Source of the DNA: an uncultured Prevotellaceae bacterium
GTDB lineage: Bacteria > Bacteroidota > Bacteroidia > Bacteroidales > Bacteroidaceae
DNA length: 52,738 nucleotides
NCBI GenBank assembly: GCA_900318795.1
Contig: ONLU01000037.1
Location: 1 to 52,738 of the forward strand
Reading direction: 5' to 3'
Shown here piece by piece: positions 8,962 through 17,642 of the stretch. Position 1 is the stretch's first letter. Each line of letters begins with the position of its first letter. The notes beneath the pieces are model-generated. The model had not been told where the DNA came from and did not search any database. It saw only the letters and a program-made list of their open reading frames with translations. Position numbers and translations under genes: made by a program.

Positions 8962-10979
8962 CGGCTGAATATTTCTATCGTTACTTTAAAATCTACTCTT
9001 TGTATTTGGGAGTCAAGAAAATTTGCAAACACGGCGGCAGAGAGGTAACGGTTAGAGAATCCGTAGCCCACCTCGAAATACGGTCTGGTGTGCTGAATGG
9101 ACAGGGCACTGAGATAGATACGTTCCGTCTCAATGTAGCGTCCGAACAACGGCAGGTGGTAAAGAAGCATCATGGGGGAGTCGTAAGAAGCATGCCCTCT
9201 GACATAGTAGTCGGATTCGTTGTACCAGCGGGTGTTCAGAAGCTGGAATTGTCCGCTCCAGTCGTCTTCCCAGCCCGATGGCAGATTGTTGTCGCGGAAA
9301 TTGGTATAATCGACGAAATAGTCGGAACTACGTTGGGTATAATAGCCAATGCCTGCTCTTAAGTTTAGAATCTTCATGCTCTTGAACTTTTTGAGAAAGG
9401 ATGCATCGTATTCCCATCGTTCGTAGTTGAGGTTAGACTTGAAGATGTTTTTGAAGCTATGCTCGTAGTTGGCAGTCAGTACGGGCCCATGGTACCATGG
9501 CTTTAATCTGACGGTTATCATGGGGGCAAAACTATAGAAAGCGTCCTCCATTTGGGCCTTTTTCATTAACTCTCTGTTTGTGGAAATGCGGCGATGGTAC
9601 ACCAAACCTGTCTTGAACTCAAGCCAGTCGAAGGCGGCAATATTGTTATAGGCTTGTATGAATTGGTCTGTAAAGTCAGGCATATTTATCTTTTCCCCAC
9701 CATATTTTTTCTTAAACTCTTCAGCCATACTTCCATTAGAAATACGGTTGCCATTACCCAAAAGAAATTCAGCGAAACCATTTCGTTTGGGATTATAAGT
9801 CATACGCAAGGGGATGGTGTAATAAAACTGTTTTAGTTTGAAGTTGTAACCCAGTTGCGCTTCCAGTGACAGATAACGATGAGCATTCCAGTTGTATTGT
9901 GCACCCAATTTGAGTTTATAGCTGATACCGTTACTACCGTTGTAACCAAGATAGAGCGGATTCAGAAGCGGTGAGAAACGCATCGTCAGCCCTCCTTTTC
10001 TTGTTCCGTTTCCGTTGATGAGGTTGTCGCCAATCACATTCCAGGCAACATCTTTTACCCGTTTCCAGTAACTCTCGCGTTTGTTGCTGTCTGCCGCTTG
10101 GAGCATCTCTTCCTTCTGCCGATCTTCCAGTTGCTTTTTATATATTCCCTGGTCTTCTGGGGTTAATGGCAAGGGGCGTAGTTGTTCCATCAGTTCTTTG
10201 TCCACCACTTCGTCCAATGAGTCGGGTAGGCTTGTCGGACAATTATAGACTGCAGTACAGTGTGAGTCAATGCGATTTCCGAAGAATTTGAAAGAGGCAG
10301 TTGTTGTGCAACGTTCTGGGAGTGGCGTGTTCGCGTCTTTCTGGTTCATTAGTGCAGACACTTTGAAAGTAATCATATCAAACTCTCCTTCGAATTGCAC
10401 GGACAGGATTCGTCCTGTTGTTATATCTACTATGGCCTGTCCGCTAATCAGTTGAGTGTTGAGTGTGCGCGGACGGAAATGCAAATATGCAAGATTGTCT
10501 TCCGAGGACTTGACATCGTATCGATAAAACCGTCGATTGGCCCGATAAAAGGGGGACAGCAATCGGTCGGGGTAGATGGTGACATTATATATATTGGGAG
10601 TAACCGATTCAAATATGGCTGGCATTGCAATACGCTGTCTTGGGATATTGCCGCAAACCACCTGTCGTTTCAAGTCATATTTGTCAGCGGTGATAAATCT
10701 TAATTTACCATAGGATTCTCCAACATATTTCTTGTCGCCTTGTGCAATCACATACATGGTAGGAACTAAAAACAGAATAGGATTGCGGCGAATGGTGCTG
10801 AAGCCATAGCATAGGTAAACGTTCTGCTCCAGTCCGTCTACAGGAGTGGTATAGTTACGCCGATAGTTCCAAATGCGGTTCAATAGCGTTGAGTCAGACT
10901 TGGATGCAAAACAAATGCTGGGCATGAGAGTCATCATGCTCAGCACAAGAATTGTTATGATGTGTGGCTTCAGTTTCAC
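8955..10979 (-). CDS. DUF5686-family outer-membrane protein
   Basis: A 674-residue protein with a signal peptide (about residues 1-25, ending SICFA) and a C-terminal half rich in alternating aromatic and polar strands. It ends in FSRW, an aromatic C-terminus typical of outer-membrane beta-barrels. The overall pattern fits the Bacteroidetes DUF5686 family, whose function is not established. The start codon is GTG: the -7 box at 10985-10992 is only 5 bases upstream, and no ATG retains a full signal peptide. It is the first gene of a set whose next members are the AddA- and AddB-like subunits. The link to DNA repair is probably only positional. Confidence 0.7.
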   Translation of the reverse strand: MKLKPHIITILVLSMMTLMPSICFASKSDSTLLNRIWNYRRNYTTPVDGLEQNVYLCYGFSTIRRNPILFLVPTMYVIAQGDKKYVGESYGKLRFITADKYDLKRQVVCGNIPRQRIAMPAIFESVTPNIYNVTIYPDRLLSPFYRANRRFYRYDVKSSEDNLAYLHFRPRTLNTQLISGQAIVDITTGRILSVQFEGEFDMITFKVSALMNQKDANTPLPERCTTTASFKFFGNRIDSHCTAVYNCPTSLPDSLDEVVDKELMEQLRPLPLTPEDQGIYKKQLEDRQKEEMLQAADSNKRESYWKRVKDVAWNVIGDNLINGNGTRKGGLTMRFSPLLNPLYLGYNGSNGISYKLKLGAQYNWNAHRYLSLEAQLGYNFKLKQFYYTIPLRMTYNPKRNGFAEFLLGNGNRISNGSMAEEFKKKYGGEKINMPDFTDQFIQAYNNIAAFDWLEFKTGLVYHRRISTNRELMKKAQMEDAFYSFAPMITVRLKPWYHGPVLTANYEHSFKNIFKSNLNYERWEYDASFLKKFKSMKILNLRAGIGYYTQRSSDYFVDYTNFRDNNLPSGWEDDWSGQFQLLNTRWYNESDYYVRGHASYDSPMMLLYHLPLFGRYIETERIYLSALSIQHTRPYFEVGYGFSNRYLSAAVFANFLDSQIQRVDFKVTIEIFSRW

Positions 10980-10984
10980 GCCCC

Positions 10985-10992
10985 CAAAATTA
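10985..10992 (-). promoter_or_regulatory. -7 element for the DUF5686-addAB set
   Basis: On the minus strand this reads TAATTTTG. The GTG start of the DUF5686 gene begins 5 bases downstream, implying a leaderless or nearly leaderless message if the box is used. Confidence 0.5.
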
Positions 10993-11019
10993 CAAAAAAA
11001 AATTGGAGCGACAAAAGTT

Positions 11020-11892
11020 TTAGCCTAAATATTTCATAAGAATTCGAGCATTGCCGGAATCGCGTAGTTTTGCAATACTCTTTTCGCGAATCTGTCGGAC
11101 GCGTTCGCGAGTCAGTCCTAACTGGTCTCCAATCTCCTCAAGTCCTTTTTCGTGACAGCCAATGCCAAAGCACTCGCGCAGAATAGTAATCTCGCGCTCT
11201 TTGAGTACTTTTTCCAGTACACTGTTCAGCTCCTGCGCCATGGACTCATGATCAACTTGGCGGTCTGTACGAGAGTCATCGCCTGATGCCATAATGTCCA
11301 GCATGCAGTTTTCCTCACCCTCTTGGAATGGCGCGTCTATTGATACGTGGTGTCCGTCAGCCATAAGGCTTTGTCCTATTTTCTCTACGTCAATGCTGGT
11401 TGCTGCACTTAATTCGTGAATGGAGGGGCGGCGCAGGTTCTCCTGTTCGAATTTGTTGATTTCTTGATTGATTTTATTCAATGAACCTACCTGATTCAAG
11501 GGTAGGCGCACAATACGGCTTTGTTCTGCGATGGCTTGTAGGATAGATTGACGAATCCACCATACGGCATAAGAAATAAACTTGAAACCGCGGGTTTCGT
11601 CAAATTTTTGTGCAGCTTTGATCAACCCAATATTCCCTTCGTCAATCAAGTCAGTCAGCGTCAGTCCCTGATGCTGATATTGCTTTGCGACAGAAACTAC
11701 GAAACGTAGATTGGCTGTTACCAATTTCTCCTTTGCGCGTTCACCTTCACGGCCGCCCTTGCGAATTTTCTGAGCCAGTTCAATTTCCTCATCAATAGTG
11801 ATTAGCGGAGCTCTTCCAATCTCGACAAGATACTTGTCAAGAGCTTCGCTTGAACGATTCGTAATGCTCTTTTGAATTTTTAATTGCCTCAT
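11020..11892 (-). CDS. rpoD: Primary RNA polymerase sigma factor, RpoD/SigA family
   Basis: A 290-residue sigma-70 of the compact Bacteroidetes type without region 1.1. Region 1.2 is seen in DKYLVEIGRAPLITIDEE. Regions 2.1-2.4 include LRFVVSVAKQYQHQGLTLTD and AVWWIRQSILQAIAEQS. Region 3 follows, and region 4.2 ends LTRERVRQIREKSIAKLR. It directs RNA polymerase to the TAnnTTTG/TTTG promoters that occur throughout this window. It is transcribed alone: a terminator for maeB lies upstream at 11977-12014, and a -7 box at 11966-11973 precedes a leader of about 70 bases. Confidence 0.95.
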   Translation of the reverse strand: MRQLKIQKSITNRSSEALDKYLVEIGRAPLITIDEEIELAQKIRKGGREGERAKEKLVTANLRFVVSVAKQYQHQGLTLTDLIDEGNIGLIKAAQKFDETRGFKFISYAVWWIRQSILQAIAEQSRIVRLPLNQVGSLNKINQEINKFEQENLRRPSIHELSAATSIDVEKIGQSLMADGHHVSIDAPFQEGEENCMLDIMASGDDSRTDRQVDHESMAQELNSVLEKVLKEREITILRECFGIGCHEKGLEEIGDQLGLTRERVRQIREKSIAKLRDSGNARILMKYLG

Positions 11893-11965
11893 CTTTTGCT
11901 TCCTGAAATGTATGTAACTATCTGAAAATCAATTTCGTGTATCTGCTCCTTCTCTTTTTGCGGTG

Positions 11966-11973
11966 CAAAGGTA
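11966..11973 (-). promoter_or_regulatory. -7 element for rpoD
   Basis: Minus-strand TACCTTTG, about 70 bases before the rpoD start codon. It sits immediately downstream of the maeB terminator hairpin. Confidence 0.65.
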
Positions 11974-11976
11974 CAA

Positions 11977-12014
11977 AAAAAGTCGGCTCGTTGTTCTCCA
12001 ACGGCCGACTTTTT
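11977..12014 (-). terminator. Intrinsic terminator after maeB
   Basis: A perfect 11-bp stem (AAAAAGTCGGC at 11977-11987 with GCCGACTTTTT at 12004-12014) encloses a 16-base loop. On the minus strand the stem ends in a T run. It lies 26 bases after the maeB stop. Confidence 0.85.
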
Positions 12015-12039
12015 AAATAATATTAATATTCTGACTATG

Positions 12040-14343
12040 TTAGTCTGCAGGCATGCTGATTTGTTTTTTTACCTTATCTACATATGCATCGATGGTTGCT
12101 ACAGCTACAATGTTGACTACGTCACGGACAGTTGCGCCAAAGTCTATGAAATGGATGGGTTTGTTCAGTCCCATCTGGATGGGACCGATAATCTCCACGT
12201 CAGCATCCAGCATCTGTAGCATCTTATAGCTGGAGCGTGCTGAAGTCAGGTTGGGGAACACCAAGGTATTGACATCCTTGCCAAACAGGCGGGTGAAAGG
12301 ATATTGTTCGTCACGCAGTTCACGGTCTAATGCAAAGCCTATCTGCAACTCACCGTCAATGGGCAGGTCAGGATAGCATTCCTGCATATATTCTACAGCA
12401 CGTTTTACTTTCTGGGCACCGTCACTTTGGCTACTGCCGAAGTTTGAGTGACTGATCATAGCCAAGACAGGTGTCTCATTGAAGAACTTAACACTCTTGC
12501 TAGCCAGTTTTGCTATGTCAATCAGTGTGTCTGTATCGGGATTCTCATTGACCAGTGTGTCTGCAATATATAGGGTGCCTCGGGCAGAGTTGATAATGTG
12601 CATGGCACCGAAATGTTTGTATTGTGGGCGAATGCCTATGACCTCGTTGACAACTTTGATGGTATTCGAGTACTTGGTGTAAAGACCAGTTATGAAAGCG
12701 TCAGCCTCACCAGTTTCAACCATCATCATGCCAAAGTAGTTGCGTTCAAACATCTTGTCGTTAGCTTCCTGGAAGGTGTATCCCTCTCTCTGACGCTTCT
12801 CGGTCAAAATGCGTGCATAGCGTTCGCGGCGGTCTTGTTCGGACGGGTGGCGCAGGTTGACAATCTCTATGCCGTCAATATTCAGGTCTAGTTTGTCGGC
12901 TAATTTTTGGATGACTTCGTCATTACCCAGCAAGATGGGTTCACAGATACCCTCTGCCTTAGCCTGAACAGCAGCTTTCAGCATGGTGGGGTGTATAGCT
13001 TCTGCAAAGACAACGCGTTGCGGGTGTGCTGCAGCTGTCGCATAAAGTTTCTGTGTAAGTTTGGTCTCTTGTCCAAGAAGTACGGAGAGCGAGCGTTTGT
13101 ATTCGTCCCAGTCCTCTATTTTGCGTCTGGCTACACCACTGTCAATAGCAGCCTTGGCTACAGCTGCAGAAACCTCCGTGATGAGTCGCGGGTCAACGGG
13201 TTTGGGGATGAAATAGTCGCGTCCGAAAGTCAGGTTGTTAACCTTGTAGACATCGTTCACTACGTCAGGGACAGGCTGCTTGGCCAGGTCTGCAATGGCA
13301 TATACGGCAGCAAGCTTCATCTCTTCGTTGATAGCAGTAGCGTGAACATCCAGAGCTCCGCGGAAAATGTAGGGGAAGCCGATGACATTGTTGATTTGGT
13401 TCGGGTAGTCTGTACGTCCTGTTGACATAAGGGTGTCGGGCCTTGCCTCCATCGCGTCTTCGTAGCTGATTTCTGGAACAGGATTTGCCAGAGCGAAGAT
13501 TACAGGGTCTTTAGCCATCGTCTTGACCATTTCCTTGCTGAGTACATTGCCTTTGGACAACCCGACAAATACGTCAGCATTTTTTAAAGCCTCTTCCAGG
13601 GTGTGGATGTCCGTTCTCTTGGTGGCAAAGAACTTCTTTTGCTCATTGAGGTCGGAACGGTCTATGGAAATGACGCCTTTTGAGTCCAGCATGACAATAT
13701 TTTCTTTCTGTGCTCCGATGGCCATATAGAGTTTGGTACACGAAATGGCTGCAGCACCGGCACCGTTCACTACTATCTTCACTTTGCTGATGTCCTTGCC
13801 GTTGACCTCCAGGGCATTTTTCAGTCCGGCAGCGGAGATAATGGCTGTACCGTGCTGGTCGTCATGCATGACGGGGATGTCGAGGCTCTTCTTCAGACGT
13901 TCTTCAATGTAAAAGCACTCCGGCGCCTTGATGTCTTCCAGGTTAATACCGCCAAAGGTAGGTGCTATTCTTTCAACGGCCTCGCAGAATTTCTCCGGAT
14001 CCTTTTCTGCCACTTCGATATCAAAGACGTCGATACCTCCATATATTTTAAACAGCAGGCCTTTACCTTCCATGACAGGCTTTCCACTCATGGCACCTAT
14101 ATCTCCAAGTCCCAGTACAGCCGTTCCGTTGGAAATGACAGCAACCAGATTTCCTTTGTCGGTGTATCTATAAGCATCGTCAGGATTCTGTTGTATTTCG
14201 AGACATGGATAGGCTACACCTGGAGAGTATGCCAGTGAGAGGTCTGTTTGGGTACGATAGGCCTTGGTAGGCTTTACTTCGATTTTACCGGGACGTCCCG
14301 CCTCATGATAGTTGAGAGCGGCTTCTTTGGAGATCTTTACCAT
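12040..14343 (-). CDS. maeB: NADP-dependent malic enzyme with phosphotransacetylase-like C-terminal domain
   Basis: A 767-residue MaeB-type enzyme that converts malate to pyruvate and CO2 with NADP reduction. The N-terminal part (about 1-425) shows [23 protein letters not shown] and the dinucleotide-binding [14 protein letters not shown]. The C-terminal part (about 430-767) is a phosphate acetyltransferase-like domain that in this family usually has a regulatory rather than catalytic role. It is transcribed divergently from a TetR regulator. A 10-bp inverted repeat brackets its -7 box (14380-14387). It is a single gene, ended by the terminator at 11977-12014. Confidence 0.95.
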   Translation of the reverse strand: MVKISKEAALNYHEAGRPGKIEVKPTKAYRTQTDLSLAYSPGVAYPCLEIQQNPDDAYRYTDKGNLVAVISNGTAVLGLGDIGAMSGKPVMEGKGLLFKIYGGIDVFDIEVAEKDPEKFCEAVERIAPTFGGINLEDIKAPECFYIEERLKKSLDIPVMHDDQHGTAIISAAGLKNALEVNGKDISKVKIVVNGAGAAAISCTKLYMAIGAQKENIVMLDSKGVISIDRSDLNEQKKFFATKRTDIHTLEEALKNADVFVGLSKGNVLSKEMVKTMAKDPVIFALANPVPEISYEDAMEARPDTLMSTGRTDYPNQINNVIGFPYIFRGALDVHATAINEEMKLAAVYAIADLAKQPVPDVVNDVYKVNNLTFGRDYFIPKPVDPRLITEVSAAVAKAAIDSGVARRKIEDWDEYKRSLSVLLGQETKLTQKLYATAAAHPQRVVFAEAIHPTMLKAAVQAKAEGICEPILLGNDEVIQKLADKLDLNIDGIEIVNLRHPSEQDRRERYARILTEKRQREGYTFQEANDKMFERNYFGMMMVETGEADAFITGLYTKYSNTIKVVNEVIGIRPQYKHFGAMHIINSARGTLYIADTLVNENPDTDTLIDIAKLASKSVKFFNETPVLAMISHSNFGSSQSDGAQKVKRAVEYMQECYPDLPIDGELQIGFALDRELRDEQYPFTRLFGKDVNTLVFPNLTSARSSYKMLQMLDADVEIIGPIQMGLNKPIHFIDFGATVRDVVNIVAVATIDAYVDKVKKQISMPAD

Positions 14344-14367
14344 ATTCGTGTATTATTGAAATTATTC

Positions 14368-14404
14368 TTTTCCGAAGCGCAAAAGTACTAAAAACTTCGG
14401 AAAA
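14368..14404. promoter_or_regulatory. Inverted repeat around the maeB -7 box, candidate TetR operator
   Basis: TTTTCCGAAG at 14368-14377 and its exact complement CTTCGGAAAA at 14395-14404 flank the minus-strand -7 box TACTTTTG (14380-14387). The site lies between maeB and a divergently transcribed TetR-family gene, the usual place for an operator. Regulation of maeB and of the regulator itself is inferred, not shown. Confidence 0.5.
14380..14387 (-). promoter_or_regulatory. -7 element for maeB
   Basis: Minus-strand TACTTTTG, 36 bases upstream of the maeB start codon and enclosed by the inverted repeat 14368-14404. Confidence 0.6.
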
Positions 14405-14429
14405 TCGTGTTTTTTTTTAATCTTTTTAG

Positions 14430-14437
14430 TAACTTTG
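14430..14437 (+). promoter_or_regulatory. -7 element for the TetR gene
   Basis: TAACTTTG, 18 bases before the ATG at 14456. The TTG inside this box is in frame with the gene but cannot be its start if the promoter is real. Confidence 0.7.
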
Positions 14438-14455
14438 CAGCGAAAACTAATACTT

Positions 14456-15088
14456 ATGCAAGATTTAAAAGAAGCAACTTCTTATCGGATAGCACTGAAA
14501 GAGCGAATCATGGAAGCCGCCATGATGCTTTTTCGGGAACGTGGCATCAAGGCAGTCAAGATGGATGATATTGCCCAACACTTAGGTATCTCAAAGCGCA
14601 CTCTTTACGAAATCTACGAAGACAAGGAAAAACTACTTTACTATTGTATAGTAACCTATGACCGCCGGAGGCATGCTTATATGGAAAACTATGTGAACGA
14701 AGGGCATAATGTCATAGACGTCATCGTCGAGGCCTATCGGATGAAGCTCAAAGAAACGAGAACTGTCTGCCCGCTGTTCTATGAAGATATCATGAAGTAC
14801 CCCCAGGTAGAGCAATATCTTAAAGATGAACATGAGCGAATGCGCGATGGCTTCGTACGCTTTATGCAGCGTGGAGTTGAAGAAGGTTTCCTTCGTTCAG
14901 AAATCAACTATCAGTTGGTCCCCCATCTCTTAGATGCCACAGGTCAATATGTGATGAACAACCAGATGCTGAAAAAGTATCCGGCCGACGAGCTTTTCGA
15001 CAATTTGTTCCTCGTGTCACTTCGAGGACTTTGCACCATGAAGGGCTATCAGGTGCTGGAAGAGGCCATCGCCACTAAAATTCGGTGA
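14456..15088 (+). CDS. TetR/AcrR-family transcriptional regulator
   Basis: A 210-residue repressor-type protein. The N-terminal helix-turn-helix domain reads RIMEAAMMLFRERGIKAVKM followed by DDIAQHLGISKRTLYEIYEDKEKLL, a classic TetR_N pattern. The C-terminal helical domain, which would bind a ligand and dimerise, has no recognisable specificity. ATG 14456 is chosen because the in-frame TTG upstream falls inside the -7 box. It is divergent from maeB, with a palindromic candidate operator between them. Its last 14 bases overlap the convergent cytidine deaminase gene. Confidence 0.9.
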   Translation: MQDLKEATSYRIALKERIMEAAMMLFRERGIKAVKMDDIAQHLGISKRTLYEIYEDKEKLLYYCIVTYDRRRHAYMENYVNEGHNVIDVIVEAYRMKLKETRTVCPLFYEDIMKYPQVEQYLKDEHERMRDGFVRFMQRGVEEGFLRSEINYQLVPHLLDATGQYVMNNQMLKKYPADELFDNLFLVSLRGLCTMKGYQVLEEAIATKIR

Positions 15089-15548
15089 ACGATAGCGGCA
15101 TCAGTTTCTTGATGTTGTCAATGACGTAGATGTGCTTCTGTCCGTAAAGCAGAATACGTATCGGCTTTTTGAAACGTGTCTCGCATTCAATGATGACCTG
15201 ACGGCAAATGCCACAGGGGCTGATGGGCTCTTCTTGCAGTTCTCCTTGCTTGTTGCGAGCTGCAATGGCTATCATCAGGATGGGCTGATCAGGATATTGA
15301 GCCCCAGCGGTGAAGATGGCGGAACGCTCAGCGCATATTCCTGCAGGGTAGGCCGCATTTTCTTGATTGCACCCGATGATAGTCTTCCCGTTTTCCAATA
15401 GCAAAGCAGCACCCACATGAAATTGGGAGTAGGGGGCGTATGACCTGTTGGTTCCTTCGATAGCTTCTTCTACAAGTGCCTGCTCCGCATCCGTCAGATC
15501 CTCCATCTGAGCATCCAGAATAGACGTTTTGATGACTAATTCTTTCAT
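15075..15548 (-). CDS. cdd: Cytidine deaminase
   Basis: A 157-residue zinc-dependent nucleoside deaminase converting cytidine and deoxycytidine to the uridine forms in pyrimidine salvage. The signature residues are present: substrate-binding YSQFHVGAALL, zinc and catalytic site AGICAERSAIF (Cys-Ala-Glu) and SPCGICRQV, with three cysteine ligands as in the small tetrameric type. It ends inside the convergent TetR gene and is divergent from a glucosaminidase gene. Its -7 box is at 15568-15575. Confidence 0.95.
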   Translation of the reverse strand: MKELVIKTSILDAQMEDLTDAEQALVEEAIEGTNRSYAPYSQFHVGAALLLENGKTIIGCNQENAAYPAGICAERSAIFTAGAQYPDQPILMIAIAARNKQGELQEEPISPCGICRQVIIECETRFKKPIRILLYGQKHIYVIDNIKKLMPLSFTEF

Positions 15549-15563
15549 ATTCTTCCGATTTTT

Positions 15564-15599
15564 GTTGCAAATATAACTATTTTTCTTTATTTTTGCAAC
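15564..15599. promoter_or_regulatory. Facing promoters of cdd and the glucosaminidase gene within an inverted repeat
   Basis: GTTGCAAA at 15564-15571 pairs with TTTGCAAC at 15592-15599. They contain the minus-strand -7 box TATATTTG (15568-15575, for cdd) and the plus-strand box TATTTTTG (15588-15595, for the glucosaminidase). The two polymerases would start facing outward across overlapping footprints, so the promoters may compete. Confidence 0.55.
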
Positions 15600-15617
15600 T
15601 CAAAACGAGGTTTATTC

Positions 15618-16520
15618 ATGAAACGGTGCATATTTTCTTTCTTTTTAATGGTTTCTGGACTACTTTCTGTGTTCGCACAAGGTGTTGTCTGGAATCAGCG
15701 CTTCCAAGATTATTTCGATACATATAAAGATGTAGCCATTGACCAGATGCATCAATATAAGATACCGGCCAGCATCACTTTGGCGCAAGGCGCGTTGGAG
15801 TCAGGAGCGGGTAGAAGTGAGTTGGCGCTGAAAGCCAACAACCATTTTGGCATCAAGTGTAATGGATGGACGGGCCGAACAGCCTATCATGACGATGATG
15901 AGCGCAATGAGTGTTTCCGTGCCTACAATTCTGTTTGGGAGAGCTTTAAGGACCACTCCGTATTCTTGACAAGCAGTCAGCGCTATAGCCGTTTGTTCCA
16001 GTTGAAGATAACAGACTACAAGGGATGGGCAAAAGGCCTGAAAGCCTGTGGCTATGCTACCAGTCCCGTATATGCTACCAAACTGATTGACATCATCGAA
16101 GTGTATAAGCTCTATCAATATGATACTGCCAAAGAATCAGGCAAGTCCCGTCATCAACCTGTAGAGAACGGTGATTCGCGCCATATCTATACCTTCAACA
16201 AGAATTACTATGTTTATGCACGTAGGGGCGATACCTTCCGTTCGATTGCTGCCGAAATGGACATCTCATACCGAAAACTGGCACGTTATAATGAGCGCGA
16301 CAAGAACGACGTCCTGGAAGAAGGTGAGGTTGTCTGGTTGCAAAAGAAAGCCCGCAAGGCCCCTAAGAGCTACAAGGGGAAACTGCATCGGGTAGAGTCA
16401 GGAGAGTCCATGTATACCATTGCCCAGAAGTATGGTATCCGGATGAAAAACCTCTATAAGATGAACGACCTGCCTCCTACGTATCAGATTCGTGTGGGTG
16501 ACCTGCTGAGGCTAAGATAG
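15618..16520 (+). CDS. Secreted glucosaminidase-domain cell-wall hydrolase with LysM modules
   Basis: A 300-residue exported protein. The signal peptide covers about residues 1-20 (ending VFAQ). A glucosaminidase domain (about 35-170) contains SITLAQGALESGAGRSELA with the likely catalytic Glu61, followed by NNHFGIKCNGW. Two C-terminal LysM-like modules follow: about 190-240 (YYVYARRGDTFRSIAAEMD) and 257-300 (HRVESGESMYTIAQKYGI). The family cleaves peptidoglycan glycan strands in the periplasm; LysM anchors it to the wall. Its -7 box is at 15588-15595. It ends 7 bases from a convergent gene. Confidence 0.9.
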   Translation: MKRCIFSFFLMVSGLLSVFAQGVVWNQRFQDYFDTYKDVAIDQMHQYKIPASITLAQGALESGAGRSELALKANNHFGIKCNGWTGRTAYHDDDERNECFRAYNSVWESFKDHSVFLTSSQRYSRLFQLKITDYKGWAKGLKACGYATSPVYATKLIDIIEVYKLYQYDTAKESGKSRHQPVENGDSRHIYTFNKNYYVYARRGDTFRSIAAEMDISYRKLARYNERDKNDVLEEGEVVWLQKKARKAPKSYKGKLHRVESGESMYTIAQKYGIRMKNLYKMNDLPPTYQIRVGDLLRLR

Positions 16521-16527
16521 TCGCGGG

Positions 16528-16968
16528 TCAGTCTTTCAGCAGGTTTGCAAGGAAGTCATCCAGGTCTTTGCCCAGTCCTGCCATCAGTTCTTCGTCGATG
16601 ATGACTGTGTCGTCGTCCACGACATACAGTTCAGCAATGTTCTCGCGGTCCTCATCTTCCAGGACAAAAGAGTAGGGCTTCAGGATGGACATGCCTTCAA
16701 TGGCGCCCTTTTGCTTGTTCAGCACGTTTCGCAAGATGTTGGTGACGTCTTGGTAGAAAGAGTCCTCCTTGTTTTCAATCCATTGTTCAACCACGCAGCG
16801 CGTCAGTTCTTTGTCATCGTCATCGAACACCAGCAATTCGCCCGTTTCCTGATTGACACGGATGTGGAGGTCGGTGAGCAGTGTGGCTTCTTCCTGACGA
16901 GGAAATTTCTCTGCCACTTTCCGTAGTGCACGTTCTACTTGCTGAATGGTTTGCTCTGTTGCTTTCAT
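16528..16968 (-). CDS. Acidic conserved hypothetical protein
   Basis: A 146-residue, strongly acidic, soluble-looking protein with no signal peptide or membrane helix. I do not recognise a characterised domain. The regular alternation of predicted helices and strands and the clean promoter support a real gene. It is driven by a minus-strand copy of the dispersed promoter repeat (-7 box 16994-17001). Confidence 0.7.
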   Translation of the reverse strand: MKATEQTIQQVERALRKVAEKFPRQEEATLLTDLHIRVNQETGELLVFDDDDKELTRCVVEQWIENKEDSFYQDVTNILRNVLNKQKGAIEGMSILKPYSFVLEDEDRENIAELYVVDDDTVIIDEELMAGLGKDLDDFLANLLKD

Positions 16969-16993
16969 AGTCTTTATTCCTTTTTTGACGTCA

Positions 16994-17048
16994 CAAAGGT
17001 ACGAATAAGTGAGTGAAAAACCAAATTTATTTGGATTTTTTCCGAGCG
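16994..17048 (-). repeat. Promoter-bearing dispersed repeat, minus-strand copy
   Basis: Read on the minus strand this carries the CAAATAAATTTGGTTTTTC part and then a CACTCACTTATTCGTACC-type end with the -7 box TACCTTTG (16994-17001). It is the longest copy, joining both halves seen separately at 181-211 and 236-279. It drives the gene at 16528-16968. A weaker partial copy follows at about 17074-17100. Confidence 0.7.
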
Positions 17049-17161
17049 AGAGTACTTTCTACAAAGTAAAAGGGTATGAATTAGTGAGTGAAAATGCAAA
17101 CGATTACGACTTTTTTTCAAAAAAACTCATATACTTGCACGAATAATTCATATTTTTATTG

Positions 17162-17193
17162 TACCTTTGCAATTGCAAACTCGAGATTGCAAA
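17162..17193 (+). promoter_or_regulatory. Promoter and palindrome upstream of rseC-rnf
   Basis: The -7 box TACCTTTG (17162-17169) overlaps a perfect 14-bp palindrome, TTTGCAATTGCAAA (17166-17179). A third half-site, ATTGCAAA, lies at 17186-17193, just before the ATG at 17197. The arrangement at the transcription start could be an operator for the Rnf operon; the regulator is unknown. Confidence 0.5.
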
Positions 17194-17196
17194 TTA

Positions 17197-17607
17197 ATGA
17201 GTACTAAAATAAGTCATTCCGGGGTTATAGAGAGTATGGAGGGCAATAGCGTTCATGTTCGCATTGTCCAGACTTCTGCTTGTGCAGCCTGTAAGGTGGC
17301 CGGCTACTGCAATGCAGCTGAGTCCAAAGAGAAGATCGTCGACGTAGCCCCTGTTGATATCTCTCTTTATAAGGTGGGTCAGGTGGTGACGGTGTCGGCC
17401 TCCGGACAAGTGGCTGCCCGTGCATTGCTTTGGGGCTTTGGCATACCGTTCCTCGTGCTGGTAGGTGTGCTTTTTGCCGCCTTGCAAGTGTCTGGCAGCG
17501 AGGGTGTGGCAGCCTTCAGCGCCCTTGCGGCTCTTGTTCCCTATTATGGCCTGCTCTGGGTGTTTCGTGAGAAGATGCGTGAGCAGTTGGCCTTTTCGAT
17601 AGAATAA
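17197..17607 (+). CDS. RseC/MucC-family membrane protein, first gene of the rnf operon
   Basis: A 136-residue protein with a cysteine cluster, SACAACKVAGYCNAAESKEK (about residues 26-45), and two C-terminal membrane helices (about 74-92 and 100-118). This is the SoxR-reducing-system/RseC pattern. In many bacteria this family precedes rnf genes and is thought to help Rnf-dependent reduction. ATG 17197 is chosen: the upstream in-frame TTG (17167) lies inside the -7 box. rnfB follows after 35 bases. Confidence 0.88.
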   Translation: MSTKISHSGVIESMEGNSVHVRIVQTSACAACKVAGYCNAAESKEKIVDVAPVDISLYKVGQVVTVSASGQVAARALLWGFGIPFLVLVGVLFAALQVSGSEGVAAFSALAALVPYYGLLWVFREKMREQLAFSIE

Positions 17608-17642
17608 TAATTCAAACTAAAACAAATAAAAACAAGTATTTT

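Noticed and set aside
14435-14458. TTG start for the TetR gene (and similar TTG at 17167 for rseC)
   Set aside because: These TTG codons are inside the -7 TAnnTTTG boxes and cannot be in the transcript.
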